Position numbers and translations under genes: made by a program. A model generated the notes under the pieces. The model was not told where the DNA came from. It did not search any database and saw only the letters and a program-made list of their open reading frames with translations. Of a DNA stretch of 64,000 nt, positions 1 through 7,503 are shown in pieces. The DNA comes from an uncultured Bacteroidia bacterium. GTDB taxonomy: Bacteria; Bacteroidota; Bacteroidia; Bacteroidales; UBA932. The DNA lies in contig CACZWU010000001.1 in the NCBI GenBank assembly GCA_902784965.1, forward strand, positions 1 through 64,000, written 5' to 3'. How positions within the stretch are numbered: position 1 is the first letter of the stretch; every line of letters begins with the position of its first letter.

Positions 1-104
1 TCCCGTATCTGAGAAACGATCTTCCCTACGGCCGAAGCAAGCCCGGAAAACCGGTCATCGTCAACTATTTCTATCACGAAGAAATCCGCCTGAACAATAG
101 ATAG
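1..104 (+). CDS. C-terminal end of an unidentified protein (partial)
   Basis: The third forward frame is open from the window edge to a TAG at 102-104 and encodes about 33 residues ending in EEIRLNNR. The composition (proline, tyrosine and basic residues) resembles a genuine C-terminus. The other two forward frames are also short here, so the call rests on composition only. The start and most of the gene lie before the window. No family can be named. Downstream, 105-215 holds no gene that I can support. Confidence 0.45.
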   Translation, partial: PYLRNDLPYGRSKPGKPVIVNYFYHEEIRLNNR

Positions 105-215
105 CTGCAACCTTTCCTGTATTTCCATGGAACAGGATGCGCTTCACAAATCAACGCCCCGACAATCCGCCAATGGAATGTCGAGGCGTATTTATTTCGA
201 TAAACAAGAATTTAA

Positions 216-596
216 CTACTGTCGCCAATCATCCACGACATATAACTCCCCATTGTAAATAAAACAGATTTTGCTTTCCTTACCAGTGAGATAGAGGAAC
301 ATCTTCTGCCCGGTTTTTGTGTTCTTTAAGTGGCCGTAGTTGATTTTGCCAAGGCTCATGCCGTTGGTCCTGATCAGATGGTTCAACAGGCCCTCTGGCA
401 TTTCAGTGATAGATATTTCATCAGCAGGAATAAGTCGCGGCTTGCCTATGTACGTGCTCAACAGGATTTGGTTGTTCTCGTTGACCGAGATGCCTTTGGG
501 CCAATAGGCCAGCATTACACCCACCACAACAAGAAAAGTGACAGCGATAATAACGATAGTAACTATCATAGCAGTACGAGGAGATTTAAGAGCCAT
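216..596 (-). CDS. Small membrane protein with bacterial PH-like domain
   Basis: 126 residues. A short basic N-terminus is followed by one strong membrane helix at about residues 9-31 (MIVTIVIIAVTFLVVVGVML). The remaining 95 residues are soluble and beta-rich. Runs such as ISVNENNQILLS and KMFLYLTGKESKICFIYN resemble bacterial pleckstrin-homology-like domains found in single-pass proteins of Bacteroidetes. Function is unknown; such domains are usually oligomerisation or envelope-associated modules. It has no operon partner: the gene downstream on the same strand lies outside its likely transcript. The family assignment is an inference from pattern, while the reading frame itself is convincing. 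Confidence 0.6.
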   Translation of the reverse strand: MALKSPRTAMIVTIVIIAVTFLVVVGVMLAYWPKGISVNENNQILLSTYIGKPRLIPADEISITEMPEGLLNHLIRTNGMSLGKINYGHLKNTKTGQKMFLYLTGKESKICFIYNGELYVVDDWRQ

Positions 597-649
597 TGTA
601 CAGTAAATTCCGATTTATCGGTGTAAAAATAAAACAATCAGCCGAAAAG

Positions 650-671
650 AAAAAGGGCACGAGCCCTTTTT
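650..671 (-). terminator. Intrinsic terminator after the 681-947 gene remnant
   Basis: A 9-bp perfect stem (AAAAAGGGC / GCCCTTTTT) with loop ACGA. It carries a U-run when read on the minus strand and lies 9 bp past the minus-strand stop codon at 681-683. Its presence supports the idea that a real gene once ended there. The A/U arms also allow termination on the plus strand. Confidence 0.7.
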
Positions 672-680
672 CCAATAGCG

Positions 681-947
681 TTACTTCACAATTTCATATT
701 CATCGACACCGGGGATGAGTGCGATTCCAGTTTCTTCAAGGTGAATCTGGCCGGCGGAGTCTATAAAGCGCACGGTGAAGACTTTTCCTTCGAGCCGCTT
801 TGCCTGCCAGTCCATTCCGCCGGCGTGCTCGAGTTTCTTGCAGGGAACAAAAATGGCTGTTATTGTTCCCGCTCTGAGGCTTTGAAGCAGGTTTGAGATT
901 TTTGGCCCATTTTGGGGGTTATTGTAAAAAAGAAATATGCCCTACAG
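681..947 (-). pseudogene. 5'-truncated gene remnant, product unknown
   Basis: The minus frame is open for about 89 codons with sensible protein composition, for example RLEGKVFTVRFIDSAGQIHL and GIALIPGVDEYEIVK at the C-terminus, followed by a proper terminator. There is no ATG, GTG or TTG upstream of a single internal Met at 813-815, which would leave only 44 residues. The open part begins about 30 bp from the partial tRNA-Gly repeat at 977-996. I read it as the 3' end of a gene whose 5' part was lost, possibly by an integration or deletion at the tRNA. A short intact gene starting at 815 remains possible. Confidence 0.45.
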
Positions 948-976
948 CGCATTGTAAGGCATATTTTCATGACGGG

Positions 977-996
977 GAGCGGAAAACGAGACTCGA
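977..996. repeat. Direct repeat of the tRNA-Gly 3' end (att-like)
   Basis: The 20 bases here are identical to 1147-1166, which are the last 18 nt of the tRNA-Gly gene (3' acceptor strand and part of the T-arm) plus two flanking bases. In addition, 1071-1087 is an inverted copy of the T-arm side with 16 of 17 bases matching 1174-1190 read on the minus strand. The intervening DNA contains GC-rich palindromes (997-1011 and 1048-1065). Duplication of a tRNA 3' end is what site-specific integrases leave behind, but no integrase lies nearby. Confidence 0.6.
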
Positions 997-1104
997 GCCC
1001 GCGCGATGCGCGGGCATTCTCGCGAATTGCTTTCTGACCCTCCCCAAACCCCTCCTCAGGAGGGGCTTTCGGGGCCGCGAGTTCGAGAGACTGGTACTGC
1101 CATA

Positions 1105-1146
1105 AAAGACAAACAGGACAACCTGAAGGCTGTCCTGTTTGTCTTT
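1105..1146 (-). terminator. Terminator of tRNA-Gly
   Basis: A perfect 16-bp inverted repeat (AAAGACAAACAGGACA and its complement) with a 10-nt loop, ending in TTTT on the minus strand. It starts 2 nt after the 3' end of the tRNA-Gly gene. Confidence 0.75.
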
Positions 1147-1148
1147 GA

Positions 1149-1220
<72 letters not shown>

Positions 1221-1277
1221 GTTGGGAATGCAAAGGTACAAACTTTTTTTACACTCCCAAATATTTTTTCAAGATTT

Positions 1278-1589
1278 TCAACCTTTGTCGGTCGAAATGT
1301 AGCTGCGGAGTGCCTCTACGTAGGCGGCGAAGGCGTCCTTTCCTTTGTCGGTGATGCGGCAGACCGTCTGCGGCATCTTGCCTTTGAATCCCTTGGTCAC
1401 TTCGATGTAACCCGCCTGCTGCAACTTGTCGAGCTGTACGCTCAGGTTGCCCGATGTCGCGCCCGTCTCGGCTTTCAGGTAGACGAAGTCTGCACTTTCC
1501 GCATCGATGAGGATCGACATCACCGCCAGGCGAAGCTCCGAATGGAGCAGGGGATCGAGCGGCTTGAACATTTTACCATTCTCGGGCAT
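1278..1589 (-). CDS. Winged-helix transcriptional regulator
   Basis: 103 residues, the usual length for the single-domain winged-helix proteins (ArsR/MarR/PadR-like, HTH_34 type). The recognition region is visible at about residues 40-65: LKAETGATSGNLSVQLDKLQ, then GYIEVTKGFKGKMPQT as the wing, and a C-terminal helix for dimerisation. The gene starts 2 nt after the stop of the upstream membrane-protein gene, so the two are translationally coupled. This regulator plus small multi-pass membrane protein pair recurs in Bacteroidetes and Firmicutes. The regulator probably acts on its own operon, but its target is not shown by the sequence. Confidence 0.85.
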   Translation of the reverse strand: MPENGKMFKPLDPLLHSELRLAVMSILIDAESADFVYLKAETGATSGNLSVQLDKLQQAGYIEVTKGFKGKMPQTVCRITDKGKDAFAAYVEALRSYISTDKG

Positions 1590-1591
1590 GG

Positions 1592-2209
1592 CTAGGCTCT
1601 GGTTTTATGTTGAAGAATCACACCGGGGATAATCAGGGCGAACACGCCCAGGATCAGGAAGGTCAGGATCTGTGCCGGCGAACCGTCGGGCAACAGCAGG
1701 AGGTAGATGACGGCCAGGGCCGTTGCGGTGACGGAAGATGCGGACACGGCCTTCTGGTTCATCACGGAACCGGAAATCGCGCCGCAAAGGCCCATCATCA
1801 TCAGGATGATCATCGTCATGTCTACCCCGACGACGCCGTCCATATGCGCGGCATAGCGGATGCATGCGACGATCCAGAGCACGGCGTAGAAACCCGTGGC
1901 GAAAATGCCGAACCACATCCAGACCTTGCCGAGGATACGGTTGATCTCGCTGGCGGGGACCTTTTCGTGGTTGCGCCCCATCTTGTAGGAACAGACGGCT
2001 CCGATGGCGGACATCGCGAACCAGAGGAGATTCCACATCGGGCTGCCCGTCTTCGACCAGAGGAAATAAATGATAACAGAGGTGACGGCAACGAGCGTGC
2101 CCCAGAGGATCATCGGCTTGCCGGAGTTCTTCGCCATCGTGCGACGGCTGCGTTCGATGGTCTCCGAAATGAGCCGGAGACTGTTTTCTGCTGAGAAGTT
2201 GTTTTCCAT
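1592..2209 (-). CDS. Multi-pass membrane protein paired with winged-helix regulator
   Basis: 205 residues from the ATG at 2207-2209. An upstream extension is open but lies over the promoter, so I chose the internal start. The N-terminus is a soluble helix rich in Glu, Arg and Ser (LRLISETIERSRRTMAKN). Five hydrophobic segments follow at roughly residues 32-48, 55-72, 95-115, 125-150 and 165-200. Function is unknown; proteins of this shape sit upstream of small winged-helix regulators and may sense envelope stress or act as a transporter partner. It is the first gene of a two-gene operon driven by the promoter at 2272-2303. Confidence 0.75.
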   Translation of the reverse strand: MENNFSAENSLRLISETIERSRRTMAKNSGKPMILWGTLVAVTSVIIYFLWSKTGSPMWNLLWFAMSAIGAVCSYKMGRNHEKVPASEINRILGKVWMWFGIFATGFYAVLWIVACIRYAAHMDGVVGVDMTMIILMMMGLCGAISGSVMNQKAVSASSVTATALAVIYLLLLPDGSPAQILTFLILGVFALIIPGVILQHKTRA

Positions 2210-2271
2210 TGTTCTTTGGTTTTTAAAGGTTTCAACGCCCGTTGCGCACCGGGTCATTTTCAAATCTGATG

Positions 2272-2303
2272 CAAAGGTAAAGTAATTTATTTTATAAACC
2301 AAA
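2272..2303 (-). promoter_or_regulatory. Promoter of the membrane protein/regulator pair
   Basis: On the minus strand TTTG (2300-2303) is separated by 20 nt from TACCTTTG (2272-2279). This matches the Bacteroidetes primary sigma pattern and lies 62 nt upstream of the chosen start codon. Confidence 0.7.
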
Positions 2304-2349
2304 TTATTTTGTAAATTTTTATTGGAATTTTTTCGTTCTGTTTTTTTCA

Positions 2350-2357
2350 TACCTTTG
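2350..2357 (+). promoter_or_regulatory. -7 box for the beta-barrel gene
   Basis: TACCTTTG fits TAnnTTTG exactly. A clear -33 TTG is not at the ideal distance (TTGG is at 2322-2325, 24 nt away). Transcription would start near 2364, which favours the ATG at 2380 over the GTG at 2371. Confidence 0.55.
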
Positions 2358-2379
2358 TAGGATAGAATCAGTGAATCCT

Positions 2380-3063
2380 ATGAAAAAACTTTTTTTTGTT
2401 TTTCTTTCGGTGATGGTGCTGCTGCCGGTGGCGGCGGAGAACCGCGACCGTGCCATCGTCCTCGCCTCTTCCAACGATAAACTGCAGGTGGAGACCCTCT
2501 CCCGCATCGGATATGGATTCCATTTCGTGAAATCTTCGGAATTCAAGCCCTCGGCTGCCGGCGAGTTCTTCTTCAATTTCGTGCAACTCGACGTGTTCCC
2601 CACGGAGTTTCTCGAGATCCAGTTCGGCCTGGACTGCGAATTCAATCACTATACCTCCAAGTCGTCGTATTTCTATCTCGACAGCGACCGGAAAGTGCAG
2701 GTGACCGATTTTTCGGAGATGGACAAGTCCAATTCCCGTTTCCGCGGCGGTGTGCGCACGTTCAACATCAACGCGCCGTTGATGGTCAAGGGCATCTTCG
2801 GCTTTTTTCAGGTGGGCGTCGGCGTTGAAGGCAGCCTGAACCTTGCCGGAAAAGCCTATTATAATCACAGGGTGGGCAACACCCGCGACACGCACTCCGA
2901 AGCCAAGGCCGCCCTCAATCTGTTTTCGTTCGGCCTTGTGGCCGGCGCGACCTACGACGACTTCGGCTTCTACGTGAAGTTTTATCCGAAGCCCTCGAGA
3001 GTCCTGGCTCCCGGCAGCGTCGATTTCAGCTACTGGACGCTGGGCGTCACCTTCGGACTCTGA
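2380..3063 (+). CDS. Outer-membrane beta-barrel protein, hypothetical
   Basis: 227 residues from the ATG at 2380; an in-frame GTG at 2371 is less likely given the promoter. Residues 1-20 form a signal peptide (MKKLFFVFLSVMVLLPVAA). The rest alternates polar and aromatic residues in strands, for example GEFFFNFVQLDVF, FLEIQFGLDCEFN and GFYVKFYPKPS, and ends in YWTLGVTFGL, typical of an eight- to twelve-stranded barrel. No substrate can be inferred. It is a single gene, convergent with the EamA permease. Confidence 0.7.
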   Translation: MKKLFFVFLSVMVLLPVAAENRDRAIVLASSNDKLQVETLSRIGYGFHFVKSSEFKPSAAGEFFFNFVQLDVFPTEFLEIQFGLDCEFNHYTSKSSYFYLDSDRKVQVTDFSEMDKSNSRFRGGVRTFNINAPLMVKGIFGFFQVGVGVEGSLNLAGKAYYNHRVGNTRDTHSEAKAALNLFSFGLVAGATYDDFGFYVKFYPKPSRVLAPGSVDFSYWTLGVTFGL

Positions 3064-3159
3064 TTTTTAAGCCCGTTTCAGAAAGTAAAGGAGAGCCGGT
3101 AGAGCTTGGAATGGTCCTCATCGCTGCCGACCCAGAATCCGGTGGTGTCCTGCTTCATG

Positions 3160-4029
3160 CTATTCCCTGCTGAAGATGAGCACGCAGCTGATGGCGGCCA
3201 CGATACCGATGATCTGGGGGACCGTAGGGACGGCGGCGTAGAGGAGGAGGGAGATGACGCACATGATGACCGGGGCACAGGCATCGGCCAGCGGTGCCAC
3301 AATCATGGCCTTGCCGTAGCGGTTGGCATACACCAGGGTGAAGGCGCCGATGGAGTTGAGGATCTGGACAAAGAAAACCTTGGTCAGTTCTCCCCAGCCC
3401 TGCGAGGTGATGCAGGAGCCGTCGCCCATGAGCAGGGCCACGGGAATCAGCACCACGGCCGCGATGGTCATGTAGACGAATACGCTCTCTGCATCCGGCG
3501 TGGAATTGTTGGCCAGCTTCATCACGAAGGCCTGGATGCCCCAGCAAATGAACACCACCGAAGCATAGACGATCCAGATCCAGCTCTTGGCGGCACCGCC
3601 GTCCGTATTGTCGGGCAGTGCGAAACACACGAGCGCCACGAAGGCCAGGACGATGCCCAGAATGCCCAGCCGGCTGACACGCTCTTTCAGGAAGATGGTG
3701 GACAGCAGCACGGTGACGATGGGCGCCACCGAAATCATCGGCATCACCAGATAGGCCGGTGCGTAGTCCAGGGCCAGGAACAGCACCAGCTGCCCGCCGG
3801 CGCCCAGCAGGCCCACGGCCATGCTCAGGAGGGCGGGCTTGCGGCGGACGTCCAGTTTGAAATGGATGTTGATGAGCGCAGCTAGGGCGCAGGGAACCAT
3901 GCTCAGGGCCCAGACGACGTAGACCAGGTTCTTGGGAAGGGTGGTCTGGTCGGAGAAAGCGCCCCAGACGCCCCAGGTGATCATGGTAATCAGGGCGTAG
4001 AGCAGCCAGTTGTGTCTTTTCTCGGTCAT
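3160..4029 (-). CDS. EamA/DMT-family transporter
   Basis: 289 residues with ten predicted membrane helices arranged as two EamA repeats. The first repeat ends near PIVTVLLSTIFLKERVS, with the conserved K-E-R at the end of helix 4 or 5; the second starts near WIWIVYASVVFICWG. Drug/metabolite transporters of this type move small solutes, and some members are sugar permeases (RhaT/GRP relatives). It lies 13 nt downstream of the DeoR-type regulator on the same strand, opposite the GalNAc operon. I infer it is the inner-membrane permease for the sugar of this locus. No other permease is present in the cluster, but the substrate is not demonstrated. Confidence 0.8.
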   Translation of the reverse strand: MTEKRHNWLLYALITMITWGVWGAFSDQTTLPKNLVYVVWALSMVPCALAALINIHFKLDVRRKPALLSMAVGLLGAGGQLVLFLALDYAPAYLVMPMISVAPIVTVLLSTIFLKERVSRLGILGIVLAFVALVCFALPDNTDGGAAKSWIWIVYASVVFICWGIQAFVMKLANNSTPDAESVFVYMTIAAVVLIPVALLMGDGSCITSQGWGELTKVFFVQILNSIGAFTLVYANRYGKAMIVAPLADACAPVIMCVISLLLYAAVPTVPQIIGIVAAISCVLIFSRE

Positions 4030-4042
4030 TATAATAAATGTA

Positions 4043-4834
4043 TCAGTTGTCGATGTCTACGATGTGCAGGGTGATGCCGGTTTTCTCGATGTAGGCCTTC
4101 AGGTCGGGCGAGATGTTGCTGTCGGTGATGATGGTGTTGATCTTGTCGAGCGAGGCGATGTGGGCGAAGGTCCGGCGCCCGAACTTGCTGGAGTCGAATA
4201 CGGCGATCACTTCCTTGGCCGAAGCGATCATGGCCTGGTTGAGGCTGGCCTCCTCCAGGCTGGGGGTGGAGAGTCCGTCGGTGATGCTGATGCTGTCGAC
4301 GCCCAGGAAGAGCTTGTCGCAGAAGATGTTCTTCAGGGCGTATTCGGAGATCATGCCCACGGTGGAGTGGGAGACGGCGCGCATGGTGCCACCCAGCACG
4401 ATGACCGTGAACTTGCCGTAGGTGTTGAGGGTGATGGCGATGTCGAGCGCGTTGGTGATGACGGTCAAGTTGTTGACGTTTTCCAGGCGCTTGGCGATCT
4501 CCATGGTGGTGGTGCCGGAATCGAAGATGATGCGTTCGCCGTCGTGGACCAGGGAGGCGGCGTACGCGCCGATGAGCTGTTTCTCCCGCGCATGGAGCTG
4601 CTGCTTGTGGCTGATGGACAGGTCGTCGTAGTCGCCGGACTGGTGGAGGACGATGGCGCCGCCCTTGACGCGGACCAGCAACTTGCGCTCTTCCAGGACA
4701 GCGAGGTCCTTGCGGATGGATACTTCCGACACACCGAAATAAGAGACGAGATCGGCCACATGGACGCGTCCTTCCGTATGGAGCATGTTCAGGATACGGC
4801 TTCTTCTTTCTTCGATCGAGTACTTTCTTTTCAT
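4043..4834 (-). CDS. DeoR/AgaR-type transcriptional regulator
   Basis: 263 residues, typical of the family. The N-terminal winged helix is at residues 5-60 (RRSRILNMLHTEGRVHVADL, then VSEVSIRKDLAVLEERKLL). It is followed by the sugar-phosphate-binding domain with FDSGTTTMEIAKRL, VITNALDIA, VLGGTMR and DKLFLGVDSI. These proteins bind sugar phosphates such as tagatose or galactosamine phosphates and repress the adjacent catabolic operon until induced. It is divergent from the AgaS-led operon, with inverted AACGAAAGTT sites in the spacer. The first gene after it is the EamA permease. Family certain; effector inferred from context. Confidence 0.9.
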   Translation of the reverse strand: MKRKYSIEERRSRILNMLHTEGRVHVADLVSYFGVSEVSIRKDLAVLEERKLLVRVKGGAIVLHQSGDYDDLSISHKQQLHAREKQLIGAYAASLVHDGERIIFDSGTTTMEIAKRLENVNNLTVITNALDIAITLNTYGKFTVIVLGGTMRAVSHSTVGMISEYALKNIFCDKLFLGVDSISITDGLSTPSLEEASLNQAMIASAKEVIAVFDSSKFGRRTFAHIASLDKINTIITDSNISPDLKAYIEKTGITLHIVDIDN

Positions 4835-4861
4835 AATAGGTATAGGCCTTTGAGGATTTGG

Positions 4862-4992
4862 AACGAAAGTTCAGGTTAATTTTTGCAACGATTTGCTTTC
4901 TTTTGTAAAATCTGCTGCAAGATAGAAAATTATTTTTTCAAAGCAAAACCTAAAATTTCAAAACTTTCAGAATTTAACCATAAACTTTCGTT
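4862..4992. promoter_or_regulatory. Candidate DeoR-type operator pair
   Basis: AACGAAAGTT at 4862-4871 and its exact inverse AACTTTCGTT at 4983-4992, the latter extended as AAACTTTCGTTTCAAAG. These resemble known AgaR/GlpR-type boxes built from TTTCGTTT-like half sites. They sit 28 bp upstream of the regulator start codon and about 105 bp upstream of agaS, a spacing that would allow looping. Related TTTC-rich pieces lie at 4894-4905 and 4957-4970. Confidence 0.5.
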
Positions 4993-5048
4993 TCAAAGCC
5001 CTGAGTCGGATGCAAATTTACGGAAATTAATAAATTTTTGCAAAAATA

Positions 5049-5079
5049 TTGTCGAAAAATAATTTTTTCGTTAGATTTG
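5049..5079 (+). promoter_or_regulatory. Promoter of the GalNAc operon
   Basis: TTG at 5049-5051, a 20-nt spacer and TAGATTTG at 5072-5079. Transcription should start about 12 nt before the agaS start codon at 5097. Confidence 0.7.
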
Positions 5080-5096
5080 CAACGTGAACAACAAGA

Positions 5097-6242
5097 ATGT
5101 TGATTATGATTAAGGTAGACTGTCATACAATCCGTGAGATTGAGCACCAGCCGAAGATGTGGAAAGAGACGTTCGATGTGGTCAAGGCCATGAAGGCCGA
5201 CATCGGAACGTTTTTCCGCACCAATGGCATTTCGAAAGAAACCCGTATCGTCCTGACCGGCGCCGGCACTTCCGCTTTCGTCGCCGATACGGCTGCCTGT
5301 ATCTTTATGCGCGACGGCTTTTCCCAGGCCCGTTCCGTGGCGACCACCGACATCGTGTCGGCACCGGAATCGTTCCTGAACCCCGACGACCGACTCTTCG
5401 TTTCGTTTGCCCGCTCCGGCAACAGCCCCGAGAGCGTGGCTGCCTACAGCATCGCCCGCAAATTCTGCCACGATGCCCGGCACCTGATCATCACCTGCAA
5501 TCCCGACGGCTGCCTCGCCCGCAAGGCTGATCCCGAAAAAGACTGTGTCGTGGTGCTCCCCGACGGGACCAACGACCGCAGCCTGGCCATGACCAGCAGC
5601 TTTTCCTCGATGTTGATCACCAGTATCCTTTGCAAGAATATCGAGCAGCTTGACGCGGAATGGGCACGGCTGCAAGCCGCTTCCGCCTTTGCCTCCCGTA
5701 TCCTGGGCAACGACGTACAGGAGGCCCTGGCCGGCATGACGGCCAAGCCGGTGCGGCGTGCTGTGTTCCTGGGCTCCGGCCCTCTCAAGGGCATCGCCTG
5801 CGAAAGCCATCTCAAGCTGCAGGAACTGACGGACGGCCAGATCATGTGCTCGTTCGATTCCTTCCTGGGACTCCGGCACGGGCCCAAGGCCGTGATCAAC
5901 GAGGAGACGCTGGTGGTGTACCTGCTCAACGACGACCCGTATACCCGCCGTTACGAAGCCGACCTCATCGCACAGGTGAGCAAGGAAAACCGGCCGGCCG
6001 GACAGGTCATCGTATCGCTCGTCCCTTCGGGCATCACCGAAGGCATCGACCTGGAAATCGACGCCGAGGCTTCGGCTATCCTGCACGAAAGCGAATATAA
6101 ATATGTACCGTACGTCCTGGCCGGACAGTTGCTGGGTTACTACTTCTCCCTGTCGAAGGGACTGGATCCCGACAAGCCGTCGGTGCGCGGCACCATTTCC
6201 CGCGTGGTCAGTGGCGTGATGATTTATGAATATGAAAAATAA
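5097..6242 (+). CDS. agaS: SIS-domain sugar isomerase/deaminase, AgaS-like
   Basis: 381 residues, the length of AgaS. Two SIS domains are visible. The first carries LTGAGTSAF (residues 53-61) and SFARSGNSPES (103-113); the second carries FLGSGPLKGIACESHLKLQE (224-243) and RHGPK (260-264). AgaS removes the amino group from galactosamine-6-phosphate, giving tagatose-6-phosphate and ammonia in the cytoplasm. It is the first gene of the operon, behind the promoter at 5049-5079 and next to the AgaR-like regulator, which supports this role over GlmS- or KdsD-type functions. A second ATG lies at 5106. Confidence 0.85.
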   Translation: MLIMIKVDCHTIREIEHQPKMWKETFDVVKAMKADIGTFFRTNGISKETRIVLTGAGTSAFVADTAACIFMRDGFSQARSVATTDIVSAPESFLNPDDRLFVSFARSGNSPESVAAYSIARKFCHDARHLIITCNPDGCLARKADPEKDCVVVLPDGTNDRSLAMTSSFSSMLITSILCKNIEQLDAEWARLQAASAFASRILGNDVQEALAGMTAKPVRRAVFLGSGPLKGIACESHLKLQELTDGQIMCSFDSFLGLRHGPKAVINEETLVVYLLNDDPYTRRYEADLIAQVSKENRPAGQVIVSLVPSGITEGIDLEIDAEASAILHESEYKYVPYVLAGQLLGYYFSLSKGLDPDKPSVRGTISRVVSGVMIYEYEK

Positions 6243-6249
6243 AGAGGCA

Positions 6250-7503
6250 ATGAGTATGAAAACGAACATAGATGATACTCCCAAATTGAGAAGACTGCTG
6301 GACCGGGTCGGGGAATTGGTTGCACAGGGGCATAAACCGATGACACTGCTTGCAGTGTGCCCCAACTCTCCAGCAGTCATCAAGGCGGCCTTCCGTGCCG
6401 CCAAACGCAACAATGCGCCCATCCTGTTTGCCGCCACCCTCAACCAGGTGGACGGCGACGGTGGCTACACCGGCATGACCCAGAAAGATTTCGTTCGCGT
6501 GATGAAAGCTGAGGCCCGCCGCAACAATTACACAGGCCCGTTCCTGGCCTGCATCGACCACGGCGGACCCTGGCTCAAGGATATCCAGACCATCGAGATG
6601 TGGCCCTACGAGAAGGCCATGGCCGGCGTCAAGCAATCGTATGAGGACGCCCTTCTGGCCGGCTACGAGCTCATCCACGTCGACCCTACCGTCGACCGTT
6701 TCCTGCCTGCCGGCAAGATCATCGACATCGAAGTGGTGGCCGAAAGGACCATCGAACTGATCACCCATATCGAAAATTTCCGCAAGCAGCGGGGCATCGC
6801 GCCGATCGCCTATGAGGTCGGTACCGAAGAAGTCCATGGTGGCCTGGCCGACATGTCGGTCTTCAACAAGTTCCTGAACCTGCTCAAGGCCGGTCTCGAG
6901 AAGAACGGTTGCGCGGATGCCTGGCCCTGCTTCGTCGTGGGCAAGGTGGGCACCGACCTCCATACCACGTTCTTCGATCCGGTGGTGGCCCGCCAGCTCA
7001 CTTCGACGGTGGCCGCCTACGGCAGTTTCATCAAGGGACATTATACCGACGACGTGGAGAACCCCGAAGAATATCCGCTCACGGGCATGGGCGCCGCCAA
7101 TGTCGGTCCCGAATTCACCGTGGCGGAATACAATGCACTCGAAGAACTCGAGGCCGCCGAAGACTGGCTCTACGAGCAGGACCGCGTGCCGATGCATTCG
7201 CACATGACCGAGATCCTCAAACGGCTCGTAGTCGAGTCGGGACGCTGGAAGAAATGGGTACACGGCAACGAGTCGCCCGACGACTTCGCCTCCATCACCC
7301 CGGAGCGCCAGCGCTGGCTCATCCAGACGGGCGCCCGCTACATCTGGCAGAAACCCGAGGCCATTGCCGCCCGCCGGATGCTCTACGACAATCTGAACGA
7401 CAACGGCATCGATGCGGAAGGCATCGTCCTGTCGACGATCGAACGGGCCATCGACAAATACTACGTGGCCTTCAATCTGGTCAATCTCAACGCCAAACTC
7501 TGA
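6250..7503 (+). CDS. GatZ/KbaZ-family protein (tagatose-bisphosphate aldolase subunit-like or 4-epimerase)
   Basis: 417 residues from the ATG at 6250, which follows an AAAGAGG ribosome site by 3 nt; ATGs at 6226, 6232 and 6256 are alternatives. The diagnostic PF08013 segment is at residues 62-76 (ATLNQVDGDGGYTGM). In E. coli the GatZ/KbaZ protein is a non-catalytic chaperone-like subunit of the class II aldolase whose catalytic partner is GatY/KbaY. No such partner is encoded here. Other members of the family act alone on hexulose acids or phosphates as C4-epimerases, so this protein may convert tagatose-6-phosphate (or bisphosphate) to the fructose form. That is inference. The stop overlaps the next start (TGATG). 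Confidence 0.8.
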   Translation: MSMKTNIDDTPKLRRLLDRVGELVAQGHKPMTLLAVCPNSPAVIKAAFRAAKRNNAPILFAATLNQVDGDGGYTGMTQKDFVRVMKAEARRNNYTGPFLACIDHGGPWLKDIQTIEMWPYEKAMAGVKQSYEDALLAGYELIHVDPTVDRFLPAGKIIDIEVVAERTIELITHIENFRKQRGIAPIAYEVGTEEVHGGLADMSVFNKFLNLLKAGLEKNGCADAWPCFVVGKVGTDLHTTFFDPVVARQLTSTVAAYGSFIKGHYTDDVENPEEYPLTGMGAANVGPEFTVAEYNALEELEAAEDWLYEQDRVPMHSHMTEILKRLVVESGRWKKWVHGNESPDDFASITPERQRWLIQTGARYIWQKPEAIAARRMLYDNLNDNGIDAEGIVLSTIERAIDKYYVAFNLVNLNAKL

